DNA of 25,891 bases from a virus, in the IMG/VR virus record IMGVR_UViG_3300047557_000144, positions 1 through 25,891 of that record; one strand, written 5' to 3'. Position numbers and translations under genes: made by a program. The notes under the pieces are model-generated. The model saw only the letters and a program-made list of their open reading frames with translations. It was not told where the DNA came from and ran no database searches. Within the stretch, counting starts at the first letter, position 1. Every line of letters begins with the position of its first letter. Below, piece by piece: positions 1-7,135 of the stretch.

Positions 1-468
1 GATGACGGCAGAGCATTGCAAACCGTACAACTGTTCTATTTGGCAAATGGCGATATAACCAAGTCCGTATTGGATTATGGTTGCGGTAAAGGGTTTGGTG
101 TCAATAAGCTCAAAGAAATGGGCTATGACGCTTATGGTGCGGATATATACCTACAAGACATAGAAAACTATAGCACCTTAGACCACGCCACGCCAAAAGA
201 TATTGCAATCGCTTGTGAGGTGGTTGAACATTTTACTGACCCAGTTGCTAGTTTTAAGCATTTTTGTAGCTTGGGTAAAGAAGCAATAGCGTTTCAAACC
301 GCTTACCAAGACGGCAACCCTGATAGGGAATGGTGGTATTTAGGCCCTGCCAACGGACATACAAGCCTTTATTCTGAAAAAGCACTACAAATTCTTGCAG
401 AGCAAAATAATGTAAAAAAAGTCAAATTAAAAGACGATTACATCGGTATTCAAGCATGGTTTTTCTAA
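1..468 (+). CDS. SAM-dependent methyltransferase (5' end cut by window)
   Basis: Class I SAM-dependent methyltransferase, Methyltransf_23-like. The first in-frame start inside the window is TTG at 16, but the frame is open back to base 1, so the true start probably lies to the left and the N-terminus is missing. Seen: motif I, VLDYGCGKG, which binds S-adenosylmethionine; an acidic residue after the next strand (YGADIY); and the post-II motif ACEVVEHFTDP, typical of small-molecule and protein methyltransferases. The later stretch WWYLGPANGHTSLYSEKAL resembles phage members of this family. No DNA-methylase catalytic motif (DPPY or PC) is present, so it is probably not a DNA modification enzyme. 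The substrate is unknown. It begins the accessory block upstream of the terminase genes. Confidence 0.75.
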   Translation, partial: DDGRALQTVQLFYLANGDITKSVLDYGCGKGFGVNKLKEMGYDAYGADIYLQDIENYSTLDHATPKDIAIACEVVEHFTDPVASFKHFCSLGKEAIAFQTAYQDGNPDREWWYLGPANGHTSLYSEKALQILAEQNNVKKVKLKDDYIGIQAWFF

Positions 469-495
469 TATAATTAAGTATCTAAAGGAGTTTTT

Positions 496-852
496 ATGGA
501 AAACTGTGCATTATTTGTAGCTACATTGCTACATTCTGCGACTAACACCCACTTCTTTCATTGGACTACGGACAGTTTTTCCAAGCACACCGCATTGGGC
601 GAATATTATGACGGCATCGTAGAACTAACCGATAGCTTTGCTGAAGCTTACATGGGCAAATACGGCAAATTCACCGCATTTCCAAGTGTTTACCATCAAC
701 CTAAAGACCCCGTTAAATACTTAGAATCCCTACAAAACTTTGTAGCGGATGCCCGCCAAGATTTACCTCAAGACAGCGAACTGCAAAACCTGATTGATGA
801 GATTGCAGACCTAATAAATACAACAACTTACAAGCTTAAATTTTTAAGATAA
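496..852 (+). CDS. Dps/ferritin-like small phage protein (DUF5856-type)
   Basis: A 118-residue, probably all-helical protein. Residues 18-45 carry the motif THFFHWTT, then H31 and GEYYDGIVEL, which resembles the helix of Dps and ferritin-like proteins that supplies histidine and acidic metal ligands. The C-terminal helix DEIADLINTTTYKLKFL resembles the last ferritin helix. It is shorter than a bacterial Dps (about 160 residues). Similar short proteins are known from marine phages (DUF5856 as I recall it). Iron binding or DNA protection is inferred from resemblance only; a dead or structural role is possible. The start is fixed by AAAGGAG at 484-490. The next gene follows after 9 bases, so they are co-transcribed. 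Confidence 0.55.
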   Translation: MENCALFVATLLHSATNTHFFHWTTDSFSKHTALGEYYDGIVELTDSFAEAYMGKYGKFTAFPSVYHQPKDPVKYLESLQNFVADARQDLPQDSELQNLIDEIADLINTTTYKLKFLR

Positions 853-861
853 GGAGCTACC

Positions 862-1047
862 ATGCCACTAATTAAGTCAGGAAGCAAGGAAGCCGTAGGC
901 AAGAATTATGAGAAAGAAAAAGCTGCGGGAAAATCAAAGAAGCAAGCATTGGCGATAGCCCTAGCCACCGAGCGTAAATACGCTAAGGGCAACCGCAAAG
1001 CCAAACTTGAAGATGCTTACGCTAAATACATTGAAGAAAAGGCATGA
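862..1047 (+). CDS. Small basic protein, 61 aa
   Basis: Lysine-rich and largely helical, with about 16 Lys/Arg against 8 acidic residues. The motif SGSKEAVGKNYEKE...GKSKKQALAIALA matches a short recurring phage and environmental protein type (K-A-x-G-x-N and KQA-x-AIAL blocks) with no assigned function. AAGGAG at 851-856 overlaps the previous stop codon and fixes the start. The stop overlaps the next start (ATGA). It is the first of four adjacent tiny basic genes. Nucleic-acid binding would fit the charge but is not shown. Confidence 0.7.
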   Translation: MPLIKSGSKEAVGKNYEKEKAAGKSKKQALAIALATERKYAKGNRKAKLEDAYAKYIEEKA

Positions 1048-1346
1048 GCCGCCAAGACCAAATCCGTGCCGCAATAGAAAAGCACGATAAGCCAATCGCC
1101 AAGACTACGAAAGGCAAAGGTCGGCATTACTTATCGACAGAAGAAGGCGCAGGTATGACGGCAGCAGGTCGAGCCGCATATAACCGCAAGAACAACGCTA
1201 ATTTAAAAGCCCCCGCCCCAAATCCAAAGACTGAAGCTGATAAAGGTCGTAAAGCTAGTTTCTGTGCAAGGATGCAAGGTGTTGTAAACAAAAGCAAAAA
1301 TGCTGAACGAGCAAAAGCAAGTATGAGGAGATGGAACTGTGGCTAA
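1044..1346 (+). CDS. Small basic protein, 100 aa (DUF6321-like)
   Basis: Strongly basic protein. The block GMTAAGRAAYNRKNNANLKAP followed by KASFCARMQGVV and a terminal RRWNC is the signature of a small family found in many phages of aquatic bacteria (I recall it as DUF6321). The two cysteines (in FCARM and RWNC) are typical of it. Function is unknown. It starts with an ATGA overlap to the gene before. Its last codons overlap the GTG start of the next gene, so the two are probably translationally coupled. Confidence 0.7.
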   Translation: MSRQDQIRAAIEKHDKPIAKTTKGKGRHYLSTEEGAGMTAAGRAAYNRKNNANLKAPAPNPKTEADKGRKASFCARMQGVVNKSKNAERAKASMRRWNCG

Positions 1347-1524
1347 AGAAGGTTTGTACCATAATATTCACCAAAAAAGGGCTAGGATTAAGGCTGGTTC
1401 AGGCGAAAAAATGCGTAAGGTTGGTAGCAAAGGCGCACCAACCGCCCAAGACTTCAAAGATGCCGCTAAAACTGCTAAAAAGCCCCGCAGACAAGTAATC
1501 TCTGACGCTATGAAGGATATGTAA
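1339..1524 (+). CDS. Small basic protein, 61 aa, GTG start
   Basis: Starts with GTG at 1339, preceded by GAGGAG at 1325-1330 with 8 bases of spacing, which supports the start although it lies inside the previous gene. The N-terminus MAKEGLYHNIHQKRARIKAGS resembles a widespread short phage peptide (MA-K-GLY-NI-x-KR). The remainder is Lys/Arg rich. There is no known function. It overlaps the next small gene by one base (TAATG), continuing the chain of basic mini-genes. Confidence 0.65.
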   Translation: MAKEGLYHNIHQKRARIKAGSGEKMRKVGSKGAPTAQDFKDAAKTAKKPRRQVISDAMKDM

Positions 1525-1670
1525 TGTTTAAAAAAGAAAAGATTAAACCTGAGAATTCTTTGTTGCAACCGCACAAACAGACCACGCTAGAGAAGAATCA
1601 AGATAAGCGTGAAAAGCGTAAAGCCGCATTAATGAAACACTTTAATAAGTTTGCAAAGGATATGGCATAA
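1524..1670 (+). CDS. Very small basic protein, 48 aa
   Basis: An open frame starting with ATG at 1524, which shares one base with the preceding TAA. It encodes 48 residues beginning MFKKEKIKPENSLLQPHKQ and ending FNKFAKDMA, with stop TAA at 1668-1670 immediately followed by the next ATG. The perfect packing between its neighbours, with no bases lost on either side, is the main evidence that it is real. It is rich in Lys and predicted helical. There is no recognisable family. Confidence 0.6.
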   Translation: MFKKEKIKPENSLLQPHKQTTLEKNQDKREKRKAALMKHFNKFAKDMA

Positions 1671-2669
1671 ATGGCTACATTGGCGCAAGTTCTACGCCAA
1701 GCTGGATATGTAACACCCCAAGGTCAGGTGGTAGGCCCACGCACAACCACGGCTCAGACCATGAGCAACTACATTCGTAACATCATTCCCAATGCCGCCC
1801 AAAACCTAGCCCAACAACGCTCAGATATTGACGCTGCTTTAACGATGGGGCAAAACGGCATACAAGTGGGCGATAGAGCCGCATTTGAACGCCAAATGGC
1901 TCAAGTACCCAATTTAATGGGATTAACCGCTTATCATGGCACACCCCATACCATTAAAGGCAAGTTTGACATAAGCAAAGTAGGAACTGGCGAAGGCGCA
2001 CAAGCTTATGGGCATGGGATGTATTTTGCTGAAAATCCTGAAGTTGCTAAATCATATATGCCAAATTTTGTGGAAAAGCAGGCGCAAAATAGATTATTTG
2101 GCTCAAAGGATATAAATCAAGCAATTTCTAAGGCTAAATCGGAACTTGAATATGTAATTAAAAACAACGCACCCGCATCTACTATCAATGAAGTTCGTCA
2201 AGAAATAGCGCAATTAGAAGCTAAAAAAACGGGCGCAAATCAAGTTGGAAACCTATACAAAGTAGATATACCTGATGAATACATCCCTAATATGTTGGAT
2301 TGGGATAAACCGATTAGTCAACAATCTGACGCAATTAAAAAAGCGTTGGGATTGACTGAGGACAGGTTTGCAAATTTTAAAATACCAGCCACAGGCACAA
2401 ATTACAGTTTTTCGCCAAACATGACTGGTAGTGAGCTTTACCGAGAACTTACAAATTTAGCTAAAACACAAGCCGAAGCATCTAAATTAATGAATTCATT
2501 AGGAATTAAAGGCATACGCTATTTAGACGAAGGTAGTCGTAGTTCGGGTAAAGGCACAAACAACTTTGTAGTATTTGAACCATCTGATGTAAAAATCCTT
2601 GAACAAAATAACAAACCAGTCACCCGTAAAGAAATAATTACTAAACAATTAGAAAAAGTATCAAAATAG
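1671..2669 (+). CDS. ADP-ribosyltransferase-like protein (ART-PolyVal type)
   Basis: A 332-residue protein. Residues 1-85 are a helical N-terminal part (TMSNYIRNIIPNAAQNLAQQR) of unknown role. From about 86 the ADP-ribosyltransferase fold begins: AYHGTP (H89), then GEGAQAYGHGMYFAENP (Y118), the His and Tyr expected to grip NAD in H-Y-E type ARTs. A helical insert (about 140-190) follows, then TGSELYREL (E255 or E259 as candidate acidic residue), LGIKGIRYLDEGSR and NNFVVFEPSDVKIL, the C-terminal signature of ART domains in phage polyvalent proteins. The catalytic Glu is not certain. It probably transfers ADP-ribose from NAD to a host or phage target, as injected or early phage ARTs do; target unknown. 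It directly follows the small basic genes and lies 41 bases before the terminase genes. Confidence 0.7.
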   Translation: MATLAQVLRQAGYVTPQGQVVGPRTTTAQTMSNYIRNIIPNAAQNLAQQRSDIDAALTMGQNGIQVGDRAAFERQMAQVPNLMGLTAYHGTPHTIKGKFDISKVGTGEGAQAYGHGMYFAENPEVAKSYMPNFVEKQAQNRLFGSKDINQAISKAKSELEYVIKNNAPASTINEVRQEIAQLEAKKTGANQVGNLYKVDIPDEYIPNMLDWDKPISQQSDAIKKALGLTEDRFANFKIPATGTNYSFSPNMTGSELYRELTNLAKTQAEASKLMNSLGIKGIRYLDEGSRSSGKGTNNFVVFEPSDVKILEQNNKPVTRKEIITKQLEKVSK

Positions 2670-2710
2670 TATTAGAATTTACCCTAACTAAATCAATCAC
2701 TTGAGGTAGT

Positions 2711-3088
2711 ATGGATAATAAACTGTCGAAATCTGTCGACAACTTAAATCGAGCAGGCAGAAAAGCTGGCGTACCTAATAAGACTACAGCCGTTGCTAGA
2801 CAGGCTTTCGCTAACTTGGTAGAGGGGAACGCACCAAAAATGCAAGATTGGCTCTATAAAGTCGCAGAGGGTATTCCGTTAATGGAAACCGTTAAAGAAG
2901 ATGATGTAATGATTGAACGCCAAGTGGTTAAGAATGGCGTACCAATGTGGCTTGTGCCACCCGCCCCCGACAAAGCATTAGACATTATGCAAAAGATGGC
3001 TGAATATCATATACCCAAACTGGCTCGTACAGAGCATATTGGTAACGAGGACAAACCCATTCGCTATGTGGTTACATGGAAGAAGTAA
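2711..3088 (+). CDS. terS: Terminase small subunit (putative)
   Basis: A 125-residue protein with NRAGRKAGVPNKTTAVARQAFANL near the N-terminus, a basic, possibly DNA-binding segment common in small phage proteins encoded just before the large terminase. KALDIMQKMAEYHIPKLARTEH follows near the C-terminus. The role would be recognition of phage DNA and regulation of the motor. The identity rests on this pattern and on position: it overlaps the large terminase by 13 bases. An upstream GAGGTAG can serve as the ribosome site. A different helix-turn-helix head-region protein is the alternative. Confidence 0.65.
   Translation: MDNKLSKSVDNLNRAGRKAGVPNKTTAVARQAFANLVEGNAPKMQDWLYKVAEGIPLMETVKEDDVMIERQVVKNGVPMWLVPPAPDKALDIMQKMAEYHIPKLARTEHIGNEDKPIRYVVTWKK
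2723..2739 (+). repeat. Paired CTGTCGA repeat at the start of terS
   Basis: CTGTCGA occurs at 2723-2729 and again at 2733-2739, ten bases apart (one helical turn). The second copy is part of a GTCGAC palindrome. It lies in the first codons of the small terminase gene, where some headful phages keep their packaging recognition site. It may be chance, since it also encodes the serine- and lysine-containing N-terminus. Confidence 0.25.
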
Positions 3089-4440
3089 TCGAATATACAG
3101 ACTTCAACATTGAACTGTATAAGCCTAGGGATGTATTCCTAGACTTCCACGACAGAACCCAACGCTGGGCTGTTATCATTGCCCACCGAAGGGCTGGCAA
3201 GACTGTAGCCTGTATTAACGACATTCTTTGGCGAGCCTTAACTGAAAGTAAGGAAAATGCCCGATATGCTTACATTGCCCCGTACTATGCTCAAGCTAAG
3301 TCTATTGCTTTTGATTATCTTATGCAGTTTAGTGAGCCTGCACGGGTTAAGCACAATATCTCAGAGTTGTGGGTGGAGTTATTCAATGGGGCTAGAATTC
3401 GTTTGTTTGGTGCAGACAATCCTGACGCACTTAGGGGTTTATACCTAGATGGCGTAGTTTTAGACGAATACGCTGATATGCGTAGCCCAAAGGTTTGGGG
3501 TGAAGTAATACGACCATTGCTTGCGGATAGACAGGGCTGGGGTACTTTTATTGGCACACCAAAGGGTCACAACACCTTTTACGATATTTACCAGTACGCC
3601 ACGCTAAATCCTGACGAATGGTATAGCAAAGTCCTACGGGCTAGTCAAACCAAGCTAATCGCACAAGCTGAATTGGATGATGCCCTAAAGTCAATGTCGA
3701 TTGACCAATACCAACAAGAGTTTGAGTGTTCGTTTGAAGCTGCCATTATTGGTGCTATTTACGGTACAGAGATGCGATTGCTTACTGATGCAGGGCGTAT
3801 TACCAAAGTGGAGTGCGACCCTATGTTTCCTGTGCATACAGCATGGGATTTGGGCTTTAACGATGCTACGGCTATTTGGTGGTTTCAGGTGGTGCATGGC
3901 GAGATTCGGGTATTGGATTACCACGAAGCACACGGTCAACCAATTATCTATTACGCCAACCAAATTAAAGAACGACCCTACGAATATGGCACACATTGGC
4001 TACCGCATGACGCTAGAGCAAAAACATTAGCAAGCGGTGGCAAGTCAATAATTGAACAATTAATGGATAAATTGCCACTAAAAAGCGGAAATTTGTTTAA
4101 AATAGTACCAAATCTGTCATTACAAGACGGTATTCAAGCTACAAGAATGGCTTTAGCTAGAACTTGGTTTGATGCCTTTAAATGTCAAGACGGGATTGAG
4201 TGCTTGCGTCAGTATCAAAGGGAGTACGATGAGGATAAGAAAGTATTTAGGGATAAGCCCCGCCATGATTGGACTTCACACGGTGCGGATGCTTTCAGGA
4301 TGCTTTCTGTTGCTTGGCAGGATGAATCGGAAATTGCTAGACAAAATCAGCCGATTCGTGGCATTACTGTCGGGGCAAACGAAACGACCTTAGAAGAACT
4401 GTGGCGAAGCACACCGACAACTAAATATCAAAGGTATTAG
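3076..4440 (+). CDS. terL: Terminase large subunit
   Basis: A 454-residue packaging motor ATPase and nuclease. ATPase domain: Walker A HRRAGKT (37-43), Walker B LDGVVLDEYADM with D130-E131, coupling motif GTP at 160-162. RNase H-like nuclease domain: AWDLGFND with D258 and D263, HDAR with D312, HGADAFRM with D405, giving the acidic residues expected for two-metal cleavage. All motifs are in the usual order and the length is normal, so the protein looks intact. It pumps DNA through the portal encoded next and cuts the concatemer. It overlaps terS and is separated from the portal gene by two bases. Confidence 0.96.
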   Translation: MEEVIEYTDFNIELYKPRDVFLDFHDRTQRWAVIIAHRRAGKTVACINDILWRALTESKENARYAYIAPYYAQAKSIAFDYLMQFSEPARVKHNISELWVELFNGARIRLFGADNPDALRGLYLDGVVLDEYADMRSPKVWGEVIRPLLADRQGWGTFIGTPKGHNTFYDIYQYATLNPDEWYSKVLRASQTKLIAQAELDDALKSMSIDQYQQEFECSFEAAIIGAIYGTEMRLLTDAGRITKVECDPMFPVHTAWDLGFNDATAIWWFQVVHGEIRVLDYHEAHGQPIIYYANQIKERPYEYGTHWLPHDARAKTLASGGKSIIEQLMDKLPLKSGNLFKIVPNLSLQDGIQATRMALARTWFDAFKCQDGIECLRQYQREYDEDKKVFRDKPRHDWTSHGADAFRMLSVAWQDESEIARQNQPIRGITVGANETTLEELWRSTPTTKYQRY

Positions 4441-4442
4441 GT

Positions 4443-6731
4443 ATGAACGATACGCTAAACAAGACTTATCAGGACTGGTACAACACCATTGCCCAATACG
4501 ACAAAGCGTTTAGGGAATGGGAAGCAAGAGTACCCCGCATTATTAAGCGTTACCGTGATGACAGCCGTACCCGTAATAACCCTAATGCCCGTTTTAATAT
4601 CCTTTGGTCAAATGTTCAGGTAATCAAGCCTGCTATTTTTGCAAGACTTCCTCGCCCTGATGTAAGCCGTAGATTCCGTGACAACGACCCGATTGGTCGT
4701 GTAGCGTCAATGATGCTTGAACGGGCGTTGGAATATGAAATTGAACACTATTCTGACTACCGTTCTGCGATGGATAATGCGGTGCTTGACCGCTTATTGG
4801 GTGGGCGTGGCACGGCATGGGTTCGTTATGAGCCACATATTGTTGCCGAGCAAAACGACTTAAACACAGGGTTGGCTGGTCAGGATGTAGGCAACGGAAT
4901 ACAGATTACAGAGGATGCCGATGAAGCTGAAACGGAAAACGCTGAATTATTGGAATCGCAAGAACGCATTGAGTATGAGTGCGCCCCTGTGGATTATGTT
5001 CATTGGCGTGACTTTGGTCATACTGTTGCTCGTACTTGGGAAGAAGTAACTGCCGTATGGCGTAAGGTTTATATGAGCCGTCAAGCCTTAATTGACCGCT
5101 TTGGCGAAGAAGTTGGTAATCGTATTCCGCTAGACACTAAACCTGAATCCGACAAATGGGCCACCAAACAAATGGTTGCCGAGCATTACCAAGCCTGTAT
5201 ATACGAGATTTGGGATAAAGAACAAGGCAAGGTCTTTTGGATTAGCAAATCAATGGGCGAGATTCTTGATGAGAAAGATGACCCGCTACAGTTAGAAGGT
5301 TTTTTCCCATGCCCCAAACCTTTGTATGCAACCCTGACTACAGACAATCTTGAGCCAATTCCTGACTTTGTTTTGTATCAAGACCAAGCCAAGCAGTTAG
5401 ATACATTGGCTGACCGCATTGATGGATTGGTAAACGCACTACGAGTTCGTGGTGTATATGACGCTTCTGAATCTGCACTACAACGCTTATTTTCTGAGGG
5501 CGAAAATAACGCATTAATACCAGTTAAGAATTGGGCCGCTTTTGCTGAAAAGCAAGGCATGAAAGGTGCGATTGACCTTGTTGACCTAGCCCCGTTTGCT
5601 CAAGCCTTACAGATGGCTTATCAGGCGATGGAGCAAGTTAAAGGTCAGATTTACGAAATTATGGGTATTGCCGACATTCAGCGTGGTCAGACCGACCCCA
5701 ATGAAACGCTTGGTGCTCAGATTATTAAGTCCAATAATGCGGCTGGCAGATTAAAGTATTTGCAACATTCCGTTGTAGATTTTGCAACAGAACTTTTAAA
5801 GATTAAAGCTCAGATTATTTGCAAGCACTTTACTGACGATACGATTGTCAAAATTAGTGGTGCAATGCAACTCAGCCCGCAAGACCAAGCGTTGATTCCG
5901 CAAGCGTTGATGTTGCTTAAGGATGAACCCGCTAAGAACTTCCGTATCGAAGTTACTAGCGATTCCATGATTTACCAAGACGAACAACAAGAAAAAGCTG
6001 ACCGTGTTGAGTTTTTAGCAGCAGTTAGTCAATTTATGAACAACGCCTTGCCAATCGCTACAAACGCACCTGAATTAACTCCGTTGCTAATGGAAATGCT
6101 TAAATTTGGTGTAACCGCATTTAAGGCTGGCAAAGGAATGGAAGGACTTATTGATGAAACTGCCGACCAATTTAGAAATCAAGCTAAAGCGATGGAAGGC
6201 CAACCCAAGCCACCGCCAGTTGAAGTGCAAAAGATTCAGGCTCAAACCCAAGCCAAGATGCAAGAAATGCAGATGTCAGTCCAGCTTGAACAGCAGAAGA
6301 TGGCTGCTCAGATTGAATTGGAGAAAGCTAAACAAGAGTATCAGGCACAAGAGAATCAGCTTAAATTCCAACTGGAAGAACAGCGTAACGCTCAAGACCG
6401 TGAGATGGAGATGAAGCTGGCTCAGATGAAGATGATGACTGAGCGTAATACCCAACTCTTGCTGGCTTATATCAATAATGGGGCTAAGATTGAAACTGCT
6501 CGTATCTCGGCAGGCGTAGATTCAGGCGAAGGCATCGCTGAAATGTATGACATGGATGAGGACATGATTAAAGCCCAAGAACATCCATTAGCCCCGATTG
6601 CCAACGCTATTGCACAAGGCAACGCAGAAATGACAGCGACTTTAGGTGCATTGATTGATAAACTTAACCAACCCAAACAAGTTCTCCGTGATGAGAACGG
6701 CAAAATCATAGGAGTAACAAATGCCCAGTAA
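4443..6731 (+). CDS. Portal protein (podovirus type)
   Basis: A 762-residue protein following terL directly. The N-terminus (RDDSRTRNNPNARFNILWSN followed by IKPAIFARLPRPDV) and the core with WRDFGHTVARTWEEV, the stretch around FFPCPKPLYATLTTDN, and the loop with GQTDPNETLGAQIIKSNN are typical of large portals of short-tailed phages. The C-terminal third (about 590-690) is Gln/Glu/Lys rich and strongly predicted coiled coil, like the barrel helices of P22-class portals that extend into the head. The portal forms the dodecameric ring at one vertex: DNA entry, head nucleation and tail docking. Its last codons overlap the next gene by 11 bases. Confidence 0.92.
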   Translation: MNDTLNKTYQDWYNTIAQYDKAFREWEARVPRIIKRYRDDSRTRNNPNARFNILWSNVQVIKPAIFARLPRPDVSRRFRDNDPIGRVASMMLERALEYEIEHYSDYRSAMDNAVLDRLLGGRGTAWVRYEPHIVAEQNDLNTGLAGQDVGNGIQITEDADEAETENAELLESQERIEYECAPVDYVHWRDFGHTVARTWEEVTAVWRKVYMSRQALIDRFGEEVGNRIPLDTKPESDKWATKQMVAEHYQACIYEIWDKEQGKVFWISKSMGEILDEKDDPLQLEGFFPCPKPLYATLTTDNLEPIPDFVLYQDQAKQLDTLADRIDGLVNALRVRGVYDASESALQRLFSEGENNALIPVKNWAAFAEKQGMKGAIDLVDLAPFAQALQMAYQAMEQVKGQIYEIMGIADIQRGQTDPNETLGAQIIKSNNAAGRLKYLQHSVVDFATELLKIKAQIICKHFTDDTIVKISGAMQLSPQDQALIPQALMLLKDEPAKNFRIEVTSDSMIYQDEQQEKADRVEFLAAVSQFMNNALPIATNAPELTPLLMEMLKFGVTAFKAGKGMEGLIDETADQFRNQAKAMEGQPKPPPVEVQKIQAQTQAKMQEMQMSVQLEQQKMAAQIELEKAKQEYQAQENQLKFQLEEQRNAQDREMEMKLAQMKMMTERNTQLLLAYINNGAKIETARISAGVDSGEGIAEMYDMDEDMIKAQEHPLAPIANAIAQGNAEMTATLGALIDKLNQPKQVLRDENGKIIGVTNAQ

Positions 6732-7125
6732 TCTTAAATATTCCAACGGTACTCGTAATGCCCAACAGGTTGGGTTAATCACTTATGCGGGTTCAGGTGC
6801 TTTGATTAACATTTATGCAGGTAGCCAACCCGCTAACGCCAATACAGCCATATCAGGGCAAACGCTACTGGTTACGCTTACAGTATCAGGTTCATTTGGC
6901 ACAGATAGCAACGGAACAATTACTTTATCGACTGTAACTAATGGCACGGCAGTAGCAACTGGCACAGCTTCTTTTTTCCGTATTACTCAATCTAACGGCT
7001 CTACTGTGGTTATGGATGGTTCTGTAGCTACAAGCGATGCCGACTTGGTGCTAAACAATACAAGTATTGCAACAGGTCAGGTTGTCAGCATCTCCGCAGG
7101 TACGATTATCAGAGCAAACCAGTAA
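6721..7125 (+). CDS. Small beta-rich virion protein
   Basis: A 134-residue protein, rich in Thr, Ser, Gly and Asn with almost no charge, predicted all-beta. A block of ALINIYAGSQPA and SGQTLLVTLTVSG followed by GTASFFRITQSNG and DLVLNNTSIATGQVVSISAG resembles a family of small phage structural proteins located between portal and capsid genes. AGGAG at 6710-6714, inside the portal gene, fixes the start. A role in head decoration or a fibre base is possible but not demonstrated. Ten bases separate it from the next structural gene. Confidence 0.6.
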   Translation: MPSNLKYSNGTRNAQQVGLITYAGSGALINIYAGSQPANANTAISGQTLLVTLTVSGSFGTDSNGTITLSTVTNGTAVATGTASFFRITQSNGSTVVMDGSVATSDADLVLNNTSIATGQVVSISAGTIIRANQ

Positions 7126-7135
7126 AGGATAATTC

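Noticed and set aside
1-468. DNA methyltransferase of a restriction-modification or anti-restriction system
   Set aside because: It lacks the DPPY-type or PC catalytic motifs and target-recognition domain; its motifs are those of general small-molecule or protein methyltransferases.
3701-4030. 109-residue + strand open frame inside terL
   Set aside because: It overlaps the nuclease half of the terminase in another frame; no start signal and no recognisable domain.
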